Below are positions 1-8,654 of a DNA stretch of 50,336 nt, one piece after another. Source of the stretch: an uncultured Lactobacillus sp. (GTDB taxonomy: Bacteria; Bacillota; Bacilli; Lactobacillales; Lactobacillaceae). How positions within the stretch are numbered: position 1 is the stretch's first letter; each line of letters starts with the position of its first letter. The position numbers and the translations under genes are program-made. The notes beneath the pieces are model-generated. The model was not told the DNA's origin. It saw nothing but the letters and a program-made list of their open reading frames with translations, and made no database searches. The stretch is taken from positions 1-50,336 of the forward strand of contig CALNAJ010000034.1 of the NCBI GenBank assembly GCA_937874695.1, read 5' to 3'.

Positions 1-106
1 AAGAAATGATGCGGTTGACCGTATTTGTTTCATCATTTTTGGACCACTCAAAAATGACTACTAGATGGCATTCATCTAATCTTCATTGCAGGAGGTGAAT
101 TCAAAC

Positions 107-382
107 ATGGCAAACAAAGCACAATTGGTTAGCGACGTTGCAACTGCAACTGGTTTAACTAAAAAGGACGCAACTGCTGCAGTTGATGCAGTATTCGATT
201 CTGTCCAAGCAACGTTAGCAAAAGGCGAAAAGGTTCAATTGATCGGCTTTGGTAACTTTGAAGTACGTGAACGTGCAGCTCGTAAGGGCCGTAACCCACA
301 AACTGGACAAGAAATCCAAATCCCAGCAAGCAAAGTACCTGCATTCAAGCCAGGTAAAGCTTTAAAGGATGCTGTTAAGTAA
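107..382 (+). CDS. hup: HU-type DNA-binding protein
   Basis: A 91-residue HU protein, the histone-like homodimer that bends and compacts the nucleoid. It starts MANKAQLVSDV and carries the family signature GFGNFEVRERAARKGRNP in the beta-arm region (about residues 47-64), followed by the PAFKPGKALKDAVK tail. Length matches the usual 90-92 residues. I place the start at the ATG at 107 because GGAGGTG lies at 91-97; an upstream in-frame TTG at 86 would overlap that ribosome site. It is monocistronic, closed by a terminator at 412-441. Identification is near certain. Confidence 0.97.
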   Translation: MANKAQLVSDVATATGLTKKDATAAVDAVFDSVQATLAKGEKVQLIGFGNFEVRERAARKGRNPQTGQEIQIPASKVPAFKPGKALKDAVK

Positions 383-411
383 TTACAATTAATTATTTAA
401 TAGGTAAAGGG

Positions 412-441
412 CCAGGTCGGCAATTGTCGGACTGGTTTTTT
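412..441 (+). terminator. Intrinsic terminator of hup
   Basis: A 24-nt imperfect hairpin opens with CCAG and closes with CTGG, and is followed directly by a run of six T. It lies 30 bases after the hup stop. Confidence 0.8.
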
Positions 442-545
442 ATTACCCAAAATTTGGAGCGGACTGAGTGTTTATGGTTTCCTTGTTTGATGGGATTGCG
501 TATAATTAAATGCGTTGTCAATTTTAGTGAATTTAACAGAATAAA

Positions 546-597
546 ACTGTACTGTACCTACGTGAAACGCATGCGTAGAGGGGCAGTACCTAACAGT
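546..597 (+). promoter_or_regulatory. Structured leader upstream of the TPR gene
   Basis: Nested inverted repeats: GTACTG (549-554) pairs with CAGTAC (584-589), and inside it CTACG (558-562) pairs with CGTAG (574-578). The structure ends about 10 bases before the GGAGG site of the TPR gene, so it lies in its likely 5' UTR. A TATAAT hexamer occurs near 500 but has no good -35 partner. The role is unknown. Confidence 0.35.
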
Positions 598-617
598 GAA
601 TTAAATGGAGGCGGGTT

Positions 618-1880
618 ATGAGTTACGCACAAACGGCACTTGATCAATTGGAAAAGGGACAGCTCGAAGATTTCAAGAAGCAGTATGCCTTGTCGCTGCG
701 CCACGACGACGATGATACCCTGTTCAGTCTGGGTGAGGAACTCTACTCCCTGGGATTTCTGAATCAATCGCGGCGGATCTATGAGAAGCTGTTGAAGAAG
801 TATCCCGATGAAGATGAACTGCGGACGAACCTGGCCGACATCGCCATTGATGAAGACAAGAACGACGAGGCTTTGGACTACCTGAACCAGGTCAGCCCGG
901 ACTCCCCAGCCTACGTGGAATCCTTGATGGTGGCGGCTGACCTTTACCAGACGCAGGAACTCTTCGAAGTCAGTGAACAGAAATTGTTGACGGCCAAAAA
1001 ATTGGCCCCTGACGAGCCCGTCATCACGTTTGCCTTGGCCGAGCTCTACAATACCATGCGTGAGTTCAGAAAGGCCATACCGCTGTATTTGGACCTAATT
1101 ACGGCTGGTACGACCGAGTTCTCTAAGGTCAACCTGGTGGAACGGCTCGGCGTGGCCTATGCCAACGCTGGACACTTCGAGCAGGCTATTGGCTACCTCA
1201 AGCAGATTCATACCGGTGACATGACCCCGGATGTGAAATTCGAGACGGCCTTTACCTACCTGCAACTCAAGGAGCGGACCGAGGCGATCAATCTATTCAA
1301 TGAATTGAAGGATAGTGATGAACACTACACCTCACTTTACCCATACCTGGGTCAGGCACTGGAGCAGGAGAACCGCTTACCAGAGGCGCTGACGTCCTTA
1401 CAAGAGGGACTGGGTGTTGACCAGTATAACGAGAAGCTCTGGCTCCAGGCGGCTCACGTGGCTACTAAATTGGACGATGAGGCCTTGGCTGAGAAGTATC
1501 TGAAGAAGGGCCATGAGCTCGACAGTGATGACCTTGCTGCGGTGATTCAGTTGAGTAACCTCTATGTCAAACAGGAGCGCTGGGACGAGAACGATGCTTT
1601 GGCTAAGCCATACGTGAAGGCCGAAGACGCCGATCCTCAGCTGTACTGGAACTTGGCGGTAACGGCTAACCATCAAGAAGACTTCGCCGGGGCGCGGAAG
1701 TATTACGACGCGGCAGCACCGTTCTTCATGGATCAGCCAGATTTCCTGAAGCCAGCCATTTACTTCTATCGTGAGGAAGGGGCTAGCGACCAGGTCGTCA
1801 AGTTGCTAGAGGCTTACCTGAAGGTCGTGCCAGACGATGGTGAAATGGCGCTGATGCTGGAAGGCTACCAAGATATTTAA
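618..1880 (+). CDS. Tetratricopeptide-repeat protein
   Basis: A 420-residue soluble protein made almost wholly of helical tetratricopeptide repeats. Recurrent TPR signatures are visible, for example LGEELYSLGFLNQSRRIYEK, LGVAYANAGHFEQAIGYLK and YLGQALEQENRLPEALTSL. There is no signal peptide and no membrane segment. It is acidic in its N-terminal third. Start is ATG 618 after GGAGG at 607. Such proteins are common between hup and cca in lactobacilli and are usually annotated only as TPR proteins; they probably serve as protein-protein interaction scaffolds in the cytoplasm. No specific partner can be deduced here. Confidence 0.85.
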   Translation: MSYAQTALDQLEKGQLEDFKKQYALSLRHDDDDTLFSLGEELYSLGFLNQSRRIYEKLLKKYPDEDELRTNLADIAIDEDKNDEALDYLNQVSPDSPAYVESLMVAADLYQTQELFEVSEQKLLTAKKLAPDEPVITFALAELYNTMREFRKAIPLYLDLITAGTTEFSKVNLVERLGVAYANAGHFEQAIGYLKQIHTGDMTPDVKFETAFTYLQLKERTEAINLFNELKDSDEHYTSLYPYLGQALEQENRLPEALTSLQEGLGVDQYNEKLWLQAAHVATKLDDEALAEKYLKKGHELDSDDLAAVIQLSNLYVKQERWDENDALAKPYVKAEDADPQLYWNLAVTANHQEDFAGARKYYDAAAPFFMDQPDFLKPAIYFYREEGASDQVVKLLEAYLKVVPDDGEMALMLEGYQDI

Positions 1881-1895
1881 GCGAAATGACAAAAA

Positions 1896-1925
1896 AAGAA
1901 TGGTTCCGAGGGATCATTCTTTTTT
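1896..1925 (+). terminator. Intrinsic terminator of the TPR gene
   Basis: AGAATGGTTCC and GGGATCATTCT form a hairpin (with wobble pairs) followed by TTTTTT. Confidence 0.8.
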
Positions 1926-1968
1926 ACTTGAGTGAGCACACAATAATTACTTTAACTTGTGGCCTACC

Positions 1969-1998
1969 AAAAAAGCAACCGCAAAACCCGCGGTTGCC
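1969..1998 (-). terminator. Intrinsic terminator of the YitT gene
   Basis: On the minus strand GCAACCGC (complement of 1990-1997) pairs with GCGGTTGC (complement of 1975-1982) across a 7-nt loop and is followed by six T. It lies 10 bases beyond the yitT-type stop. Confidence 0.8.
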
Positions 1999-2007
1999 AA
2001 CCCAGCA

Positions 2008-2901
2008 CTAAGGTTTGAACTTGCTGAGAAAGTTCTTTTTCGGTCGGGCAAAAGAAAATCCTTCACCCAAGGCCTCATTAACGTTAATAACGGAGACAAA
2101 GGCTTTCGAATCGTGCCGGGCGATGATTTGGCGCAGTCGGTGCAGCTCGCTGGGGGCGACGACCACGTAGATCATCTGTCGAGGCTTGTGAGAAAAGCCA
2201 CCTTCGCCGCTGACCAGGCTCACGCCACGCTGCAATTCATCCATGATGCTGTCCGTGATTTCCTGGTACTGGTCGGAAACGATGATGATTCCTCGAGCAG
2301 CGTAGGCGCCTTCTTGCGTGAAATTCACGAGTCGGGCGAAGACGTAGGAGTAAATCAGCGTGTAGGCCATGTGCTGAATATCGATGTAGACCAGTGAGAT
2401 CAAAAGGATCACGACATCCAGCCACAGCAGCGTTTGCCCCATAGGTACGCCATAGAACCGCTCCATGATTCGGGCAACAATATCGGTTCCACCTGTAGTG
2501 CCACCGTACCGGTAGAGGAGGCCAGAACCCAGGCCACCGGTTAACCCGGCTGCCAGAGACGCGAGCAAGAGGTCGTGGTGGAGGTCAATCGCGAGTGGTA
2601 CCCGTTGCCAGATCCACAGGAATAAGGCCAACATGGCCGTGCCGTAGATGGTGTAGATCAGAGATTGCCGGCCTAGGAACCGGTAGCCGATCAACAATAA
2701 GGGCGCGTTGATTAGAATCGTTGAGTAAGCCGGGTCCAGGTGGAATAACGCCCGGATGATCAGTGTGATCCCGGAGATCCCACCGTCCGCCAAATTATTT
2801 GCGATGTTGAAGAACACCAGGCTAAAAGCCATGGTGGCACATCCAATTCCAATCATTAATAGGTCAATCAGCCGGATAGATTCGTCCTTAACTTGTGTCA
2901 T
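2008..2901 (-). CDS. YitT family membrane protein (DUF161/DUF2179)
   Basis: A 297-residue integral membrane protein. The N-terminal two thirds hold five or six hydrophobic helices with glycine-rich segments (for example GLTGGLGSGLLYRYGGTTGG), the YitT/DUF161 core. The last ~80 residues form a soluble DUF2179 domain (GIIIVSDQYQEITDSIMDEL onward). I start it at ATG 2901, preceded by AGGAGAG, rather than at a further upstream in-frame start that would add 48 unlikely residues. Members are widespread in Firmicutes and their transport or signalling substrate is not established. It faces away from cca with its own promoter. Confidence 0.88.
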   Translation of the reverse strand: MTQVKDESIRLIDLLMIGIGCATMAFSLVFFNIANNLADGGISGITLIIRALFHLDPAYSTILINAPLLLIGYRFLGRQSLIYTIYGTAMLALFLWIWQRVPLAIDLHHDLLLASLAAGLTGGLGSGLLYRYGGTTGGTDIVARIMERFYGVPMGQTLLWLDVVILLISLVYIDIQHMAYTLIYSYVFARLVNFTQEGAYAARGIIIVSDQYQEITDSIMDELQRGVSLVSGEGGFSHKPRQMIYVVVAPSELHRLRQIIARHDSKAFVSVINVNEALGEGFSFARPKKNFLSKFKP

Positions 2902-2940
2902 GACGTTCTCTCCTAACCAAAATAAAATTTTTACTTTTCC

Positions 2941-2946
2941 ATCATA
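2941..2946 (-). promoter_or_regulatory. Possible extended -10 promoter of the YitT gene
   Basis: On the minus strand TGCTATGAT forms an extended -10 (hexamer TATGAT). No good -35 lies 17 bases upstream, which an extended -10 can tolerate. The start codon is about 40 bases downstream. Confidence 0.4.
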
Positions 2947-3147
2947 GCACAGCGCAAGCGCTAACAGGCGACAAACTCGCGGAGAAGCAGTGACTTTGAA
3001 TTCAATTCTTTCGCGGAATCTGTTAGACTGGCATATAGAGCACACTGACTGACCGATAACGACTGGTGGGGGAACAACCCCCAGCTGCTGATCACGTTAA
3101 GCGCGTAGAACAATCGGCTATTTCGGCCGGCGAAAGGTGAATTTAAC

Positions 3148-4341
3148 ATGAAGTTGGAACAGTTACCGGAAGAATTTGAACACGCACGGCCAGTCTTACA
3201 GACGATTGAGCAGGCGGGCTATGAGGCCTACTTTGTTGGCGGTAGCGTGCGGGACACCATCCTAGGCAAGACCATTCACGATGTCGATATCGCCACCAGT
3301 GCCTACCCCGATGAGATCAAGCACCTCTTCAAGCGGACAGTAGACACGGGTATCGAGCACGGTACCGTGATGATTTTGGACCATGGCACTGGCTACGAAA
3401 CGACGACGTTCCGCTCCGAATCGACCTATACCGACTTTCGCCGGCCCGACCAGGTGACCTTCGTCCGCTCACTGGCTGAGGACCTCAAGCGCCGCGACTT
3501 TACGATCAATGCCCTTGCCATGCGTGAAAATGGGGAAGTCATTGACCTATTTGACGGGCTGACCGACTTGGAGAATAAACAGATTCGTGCCGTGGGTGAT
3601 GCCCAGGAGCGCTTCCATGAAGATGCTCTGCGGATGATGCGAGCGGTCCGATTCGCAAGCCAACTGGACTTTACGATCGTACCGGATACGCTGGCGGCCA
3701 TTACGGCCCACGCCCAACTCCTGACGAAGATCGCCGTGGAACGGACGCAGGTGGAACTGTTGAAGCTACTCCAGGGAAAGACGCCTCAGCGCGGCCTGAC
3801 TGATCTCATGGCGACCGGCTTGTGGCAGTATTGCCCAGACTTTGCCCCCCACGAGATGGCTTTAAAGGAACTCACAACGCAACTCGTTCACGGTGCGTCA
3901 TCGGAGACGGCTGCCTGGACGCTACTGGTCACCAAGTTTGGCCTAGAGGCAGCAGCCATCACGCCCTTCATGAAACATTGGAAAACGGCTAATCAAACCA
4001 TCAACGCCGTCCAAACGACCAGTAAAACGGCGACATTACTGCTACAGGGAACGCTGAGCGCTTGGCAACTCTATCAGTGTGGTGCCGACCTGATGCCAAT
4101 TGCCAACGAGGTTGCCGGTATCTTAGGGGCTCCGGACCGTCTGGCATCTCTGACGGCACAATTAGCAGCACTACCGATCCAACACAAGAAAGAATTGGCC
4201 ATCACCGGGAAGGATCTCATGCAGGCCGGCATTCAACCTGGACCACAACTGGGAGCCATTCTGGGCGACTTAGAATATGGGGTCGTGACCGGTGCCATGG
4301 AAAATACCCACGATGCTCTGGTGGCCCAAGCAACTACTTAA
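3148..4341 (+). CDS. cca: CCA-adding tRNA nucleotidyltransferase
   Basis: A 397-residue class II CCA-adding enzyme that builds or repairs the 3' CCA end of tRNA from CTP and ATP without a template. The nucleotidyltransferase head shows GGSVRD at residues 31-36 and the metal-binding DVD at 45-47, then RRDFTINA at 115-122. The tRNA-binding neck and body follow. Length is usual for Firmicutes (about 400). Start ATG 3148 follows GAAAGGTG. It is followed after 28 bases by the ABC-F gene, so the two are probably co-transcribed. A GC-rich hairpin with TGGGGG/CCCCCA arms lies in the leader around 3065-3082. Confidence 0.96.
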   Translation: MKLEQLPEEFEHARPVLQTIEQAGYEAYFVGGSVRDTILGKTIHDVDIATSAYPDEIKHLFKRTVDTGIEHGTVMILDHGTGYETTTFRSESTYTDFRRPDQVTFVRSLAEDLKRRDFTINALAMRENGEVIDLFDGLTDLENKQIRAVGDAQERFHEDALRMMRAVRFASQLDFTIVPDTLAAITAHAQLLTKIAVERTQVELLKLLQGKTPQRGLTDLMATGLWQYCPDFAPHEMALKELTTQLVHGASSETAAWTLLVTKFGLEAAAITPFMKHWKTANQTINAVQTTSKTATLLLQGTLSAWQLYQCGADLMPIANEVAGILGAPDRLASLTAQLAALPIQHKKELAITGKDLMQAGIQPGPQLGAILGDLEYGVVTGAMENTHDALVAQATT

Positions 4342-4369
4342 GAATCTTAATTAAGAGAGTGAAGAGACT

Positions 4370-6265
4370 ATGCAAACCTTACGCGCAGAAAACTTACACC
4401 GAACTTACGGTGAAAAAATCTTATTTGATAATTTAAATTTCATTATTAATGAACACGATCGAATCGGTCTGATTGGGGTCAACGGGAGCGGTAAAACATC
4501 GCTGCTGGACACCTTAGCTGGGATCAGCAACGAACAATCTGGCGAGCTGTCAACGCCCAAGGATTATTCCATTGGCTACCTGACGCAGAAGCCCGATCTC
4601 GATGAAAATCTGACGGTCATGGATGCCGTATTCTCTGGCGACCAGCCCGTCTTCGCCACGATTCGCCGTTATGAGGCGGCACTGGCAGCCTATGGAGACC
4701 ATCCCGAAGATGCGAAGGCCCAACAACGTTATTTGGACGCCGAAGCACAGATGAACGAAGAGGAAGCCTGGACCGCCGAGAGCGACGTCAAGACGATCCT
4801 GACCCAGTTGAAGATTACCGACCTGTCGCAGTCGATTAAGACCATGTCTGGTGGGCAAATCAAGCGGGTCGGCCTGGCACAGGTACTGATTCAATCGCCA
4901 GATTTACTCTTGCTAGACGAACCGACCAACCACTTGGATTTTGATTCCATTGCCTGGTTACAGCAGTACTTGGCTAGCTACAAAGGGGCCTTGTTAGTCG
5001 TCACCCATGATCGGTACTTCTTGGATCAAATTGCCAATCAAATCTGGGAACTCGACTTCGGAAAGCTCTACCAATATCCTGGTAACTACCAAGCCTACGT
5101 GCAGGAAAAGGCGGAACGTGTCAGCCAGGAAGCCGATGCCGACCAAAAACAACAACAGCTGTATAAAAAAGAATTGGCTTGGATGAAGGCCGGTGCTAAG
5201 GCCCGCTCAACTAAGCAACAGGCCCGGATCAATCGGTTCAATGACATTGCCAGCAACGTTGGCACGCGTCAGGTTCAGAGTAACGTGTCGATCTCGTTGG
5301 GACAACAGCGCCTGGGTAAGAAAGTCATCGAGCTCAAGGATGCTAACTTATCCTTGGGTGGCCACACGATTCTTAAGGATTTCAGCGACCTGATTCAGGG
5401 TGGCGAACGGATCGGGATCAGCGGGGAGAACGGTGCCGGGAAATCCAGCCTGCTCAACGTGATTGCGCAACGGTTGCCGTTGGATTCTGGCATCGTATCG
5501 ATTGGGGAAACGGTCAAGATGGCTTACTATACCCAGCAGATTGAACCCATTCCAGACGACAAGCGGATGATCAACTACCTCTCCGAAGTCGGTCAAAATG
5601 TAACCGACAAGGCGGGAAATTCCGTCAGCGTGACTGAGCTTTTGGAACAATTCCTCTTTCCACGGTTCATGCATGGAACATTGATTCGTAAACTTTCCGG
5701 TGGGGAAAAACGTCGGCTGTACCTGCTGAAACTCTTAATGGAACAGCCGAACGTGCTCCTCTTGGACGAACCGACCAACGACTTGGACATCAGTACGCTG
5801 ACCGTTTTGGAAGACTACATTTCCCAGTTTGCCGGAACTGTCATTACGGTTTCTCATGACCGGTACTTCCTGGACAAGGTAGCCGATCGGTTATTGATCT
5901 TTGACGGTAACGGTCAAATTGATCGATATTCCGGGCAGTTCAGTGCTTACCTAGATGATGCTCAGAAGGCTAGCAAGGCAAAAAACAAGCCGGCCAAAGA
6001 AAAGACGACTAAACCTGTCGATGACGCACCAGCTAAGCCCAAGAAGAAGGTTAAGCTGACCTACGCCGAACAGAAGGAGTGGGAAGGCATTGAGGCCGTG
6101 ATTGACGGTCTTGAAAGCCAGAAGGCCGAGGTCCAAACGGCCATGAACGCTAACGGTGCCAACTACGACAAGCTAGCCGACCTACAGGCCCAACTCGACG
6201 ATCTCGATAAGCAACTCGATGAGAAGATGGAACGTTGGGAATATCTGAGCGAGTACGCGGAATAG
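4370..6265 (+). CDS. ABC-F family ATPase
   Basis: A 631-residue soluble protein with two ABC ATPase domains and no membrane segments, the ABC-F layout of ribosome-associated translation factors. Domain 1 has Walker A GVNGSGKTS (36-44), signature SGGQIKR and Walker B LLLLDEPTNHLD. Domain 2 has GENGAGKSS, LSGGEKRR and VLLLDEPTNDLD. A charged inter-domain linker rich in K, Q and A lies between them, and the last ~65 residues are a predicted coiled coil like that of Uup/YfmR. Known ABC-F proteins act at the ribosomal E site to relieve stalls; I infer that role rather than antibiotic resistance because of the housekeeping context (cca upstream, thyA 12 bases downstream). Confidence 0.92.
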   Translation: MQTLRAENLHRTYGEKILFDNLNFIINEHDRIGLIGVNGSGKTSLLDTLAGISNEQSGELSTPKDYSIGYLTQKPDLDENLTVMDAVFSGDQPVFATIRRYEAALAAYGDHPEDAKAQQRYLDAEAQMNEEEAWTAESDVKTILTQLKITDLSQSIKTMSGGQIKRVGLAQVLIQSPDLLLLDEPTNHLDFDSIAWLQQYLASYKGALLVVTHDRYFLDQIANQIWELDFGKLYQYPGNYQAYVQEKAERVSQEADADQKQQQLYKKELAWMKAGAKARSTKQQARINRFNDIASNVGTRQVQSNVSISLGQQRLGKKVIELKDANLSLGGHTILKDFSDLIQGGERIGISGENGAGKSSLLNVIAQRLPLDSGIVSIGETVKMAYYTQQIEPIPDDKRMINYLSEVGQNVTDKAGNSVSVTELLEQFLFPRFMHGTLIRKLSGGEKRRLYLLKLLMEQPNVLLLDEPTNDLDISTLTVLEDYISQFAGTVITVSHDRYFLDKVADRLLIFDGNGQIDRYSGQFSAYLDDAQKASKAKNKPAKEKTTKPVDDAPAKPKKKVKLTYAEQKEWEGIEAVIDGLESQKAEVQTAMNANGANYDKLADLQAQLDDLDKQLDEKMERWEYLSEYAE

Positions 6266-6277
6266 GAGACGACCAGA

Positions 6278-7228
6278 ATGCTAGAAGATGCTTACTTAGA
6301 CTTGGCCAAGAAGGTTTTAAACGAGGGCCATCGCAAATCCGACCGTACGGGAACCGGGACCTTGAGCCTATTTGGTTATCAAATGCGGTTCAACTTGCAG
6401 GAAGGTTTCCCATTGCTGACCACGAAAAAAGTTCCTTTTGGCTTAATTAAGTCGGAATTGTTGTGGTTTCTAAAGGGTGACACGAATATTCGGTTTCTTC
6501 TGCAACATCACAATCACATTTGGGACGAGTGGGCTTTTCAGCGCTTCATCGAAAGCCCCGATTATCACGGTCCAGATATGACCGACTTCGGCCGCCGTTC
6601 ACTGGTTGATGCGGACTTTAATCAGCAGTATCAGGCGGAGAAAAATGCTTTTGACGACCGCATCCTTAACGACCAGGCCTTTGGCGACCACTATGGTGAC
6701 CTCGGCTTAGTCTATGGCAGTCAATGGCGGGCTTGGCAGGGCAAGAATGGCGAGACAATCGATCAAATTGCGAACGTTATCGAAACGCTACGGACGCACC
6801 CCGATTCTCGGCGAATGATTGTCTCAGCGTGGAACCCAGTCGATGTGCCGTCCATGGCCTTGCCACCTTGTCATACCCTGTTCCAGTTCTACGTGAACGA
6901 TGGCAAGCTGAGTTGTCAGCTCTACCAACGTAGTGGGGATATCTTCCTAGGTGTGCCGTTTAACATCGCGAGCTACGCCTTGCTGACCTCCCTGATTGCT
7001 AAGGAAGTGGGCCTGGAAGTGGGCGACTTCGTGCATACTCTGGGAGACGCACACATTTACAGCAACCATATTGAGCAGATTACAACGCAGCTCGCTCGGA
7101 CACCGAAGGCAGCACCACAACTGTGGTTAAATCCGGACAAATCGAGCATCTTTGATTACGAAATGGCGGACATTAAGGTCACGGGCTACGATCCGGCACC
7201 GGCCATCAAAGCGCCGGTCGCCGTCTAG
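6278..7228 (+). CDS. thyA: Thymidylate synthase
   Basis: A 316-residue ThyA that converts dUMP to dTMP using methylene-tetrahydrofolate. The nucleophilic cysteine sits in ALPPCHTLFQFYV, and RRMIVSAWNP and the QRSGDIFLGVPFNIASYA block are intact. The length of 316 equals the classic L. casei enzyme, which carries an insertion of about 50 residues absent from E. coli ThyA. Start ATG 6278 follows AGGAGACG. It sits 12 bases after the ABC-F gene and 19 bases before folA, whose product recycles the dihydrofolate made here. Confidence 0.97.
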   Translation: MLEDAYLDLAKKVLNEGHRKSDRTGTGTLSLFGYQMRFNLQEGFPLLTTKKVPFGLIKSELLWFLKGDTNIRFLLQHHNHIWDEWAFQRFIESPDYHGPDMTDFGRRSLVDADFNQQYQAEKNAFDDRILNDQAFGDHYGDLGLVYGSQWRAWQGKNGETIDQIANVIETLRTHPDSRRMIVSAWNPVDVPSMALPPCHTLFQFYVNDGKLSCQLYQRSGDIFLGVPFNIASYALLTSLIAKEVGLEVGDFVHTLGDAHIYSNHIEQITTQLARTPKAAPQLWLNPDKSSIFDYEMADIKVTGYDPAPAIKAPVAV

Positions 7229-7247
7229 CTAGATTGGAGGCACAGCC

Positions 7248-7739
7248 ATGTTAATCTTTCTCTGGGCGGAAGGGCACAACGGTGTTATTGGCCAAAACGG
7301 GCAATTGCCGTGGCACCTACCTGCCGACATGCACTTCTTCAAAACGGTCACGACGGGAAATACCATCGTGGCGGGCGCACGAACGTACAAATCCTTCGGT
7401 CGGCCGTTACCGAACAGGCAAAATATCGTGGTGACGCACCAACCGGCCGGCAACTTTCCCGATACAGTTATCGTGTTGGATTCGCTGGATGCTGTACGGG
7501 TCTACGCAGCGGCTCACTCGGACGATAAGGTCTTTGTTGTCGGTGGTGCTCAGCTGTTTGTTGGTTTACAAGACGACGTGGACTTTCTATATCGCACGGT
7601 GATCGATGCCAACTTCACTGGCGACACCTGGATGCCGGTCATTGACTATGAAAAATTTCAGTTGATTGCAACGCAACCGGGAGTTCGCAATGATAAAAAT
7701 CCTTACAATTACCACTTTGAGCAGTACCAACGGCGATAG
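7248..7739 (+). CDS. folA: Dihydrofolate reductase
   Basis: A 163-residue dihydrofolate reductase, the NADPH-dependent enzyme targeted by trimethoprim. It shows LPWHLPADMHFFK (substrate and active-site region), GARTYKSFGRPLPNR and the cofactor loop VVGGAQLF. Length is typical (L. casei enzyme about 162). One departure is the N-terminal strand, LIFLWAEGHNGVIG, close to the lactobacillus pattern. Start ATG 7248 follows TTGGAGG. It is coupled to thyA, and a bidirectional terminator ends the operon. Confidence 0.96.
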   Translation: MLIFLWAEGHNGVIGQNGQLPWHLPADMHFFKTVTTGNTIVAGARTYKSFGRPLPNRQNIVVTHQPAGNFPDTVIVLDSLDAVRVYAAAHSDDKVFVVGGAQLFVGLQDDVDFLYRTVIDANFTGDTWMPVIDYEKFQLIATQPGVRNDKNPYNYHFEQYQRR

Positions 7740-7757
7740 ACGAAAAAAATTGTAAAC

Positions 7758-7816
7758 AAAAAGACGTTGTGCCTGTACCCTTCAATTGCGATTGAGGGGC
7801 GTGGACAACGTCTTTT
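7758..7816. terminator. Bidirectional terminator between folA and the haemolysin III gene
   Basis: AAAAAGACGTTGT (7758-7770) pairs with ACAACGTCTTTT (7805-7816) around a 34-nt internal segment. A and T runs flank both arms, so it can serve both convergent genes. Confidence 0.7.
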
Positions 7817-7845
7817 ATAGTTGTTATTTTATCTTTATCGCTAGT

Positions 7846-8487
7846 CTAAGCGTAGAACAGAATCGAGAAATACATCAGGCCTGTACCGAGCATGACGAAG
7901 AGGTGCCAGATGACGTGACCGAACGGGACGCCCTTGAAGCTGTAAAGCACGGCACCCGCAGTGAAGGCAACCCCACCGAGGAGCAGTAACACGAAACCAA
8001 CGGGACCCAAGCCCCGGTACAGCGGACCAATGCCCATCAGGCACATCCAGCCCATCACAACGTAGATGACGGTGGAGAGAACCTGAAATTTACCTAACCA
8101 AATAGCTTTATAGACGATACCGGCAACGGCCATGGCCCAGATGATGCCGAACATCCACCAACCAAGTTTACCCCCAACGACTAACAAACTAAATGGCGTA
8201 TAGGTTCCGGCAATCAACAGATAAATCGCACAATGATCAAATATTTGAAAGACGTGGCTGGCGCGGGTAAAGTACAAGCTATGGAACAGCGTCGAGGCCA
8301 GGTAGAATAGGACCAAAATGATACCGTAGACCAGGAACGTCGTCATGCGAAGACTGCCACCTTCACCGTGTGCTTGTAGAATTAGAATGACCAGTCCGGC
8401 AATGCTTAACGCCGCACCGATTCCGTGGGTCACCGCATTAAGGACTTCATTGACAATTTGATACGTGCGACTCCGTTCTTTTTCCAA
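7846..8487 (-). CDS. Haemolysin III / PAQR-type membrane protein
   Basis: A 213-residue protein with seven hydrophobic helices. It carries the family's conserved histidines: HGIGAALS near residue 16, LFHSLYF near 67, and HVIWHLFV near the C-terminus. These define the HlyIII/TrhA branch of the PAQR superfamily, thought to be metal-dependent membrane hydrolases or lipid-homeostasis proteins; true haemolytic activity is rarely shown. The start is a TTG at 8487, chosen because GGAGGA lies 6 bases upstream and no ATG fits. It is transcribed divergently from degV. Confidence 0.88.
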   Translation of the reverse strand: MEKERSRTYQIVNEVLNAVTHGIGAALSIAGLVILILQAHGEGGSLRMTTFLVYGIILVLFYLASTLFHSLYFTRASHVFQIFDHCAIYLLIAGTYTPFSLLVVGGKLGWWMFGIIWAMAVAGIVYKAIWLGKFQVLSTVIYVVMGWMCLMGIGPLYRGLGPVGFVLLLLGGVAFTAGAVLYSFKGVPFGHVIWHLFVMLGTGLMYFSILFYA

Positions 8488-8555
8488 ACAAATTCCTCCT
8501 TCGTTGACTGTTACCAGAAAATTCTGATAATCAGATCGGCGAGTTAGTAGAATTA

Positions 8556-8584
8556 CTGAAAAATTTCAACAATTCTGCTATACT
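8556..8584 (+). promoter_or_regulatory. Promoter of degV
   Basis: CTGAAA (8556-8561), a 17-nt spacer, then TATACT (8579-8584) preceded by TGC, an extended -10. Confidence 0.65.
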
Positions 8585-8654
8585 ATTACCGTATGTTTCA
8601 TTACGCATATTGTAGCATAAACCAAAATCTCTGGTCAGAAAGAGTGGGATACCC

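Noticed and set aside
1..85. Promoter of hup
   Set aside because: TTGACC at 15-20 is a fair -35, but no acceptable -10 lies at 16-18 bases; the real promoter may be elsewhere or outside the window.
86..106. Upstream in-frame TTG start for hup
   Set aside because: It precedes and overlaps the GGAGGTG ribosome site, and the HU family starts at MANKAQLV, encoded from 107.
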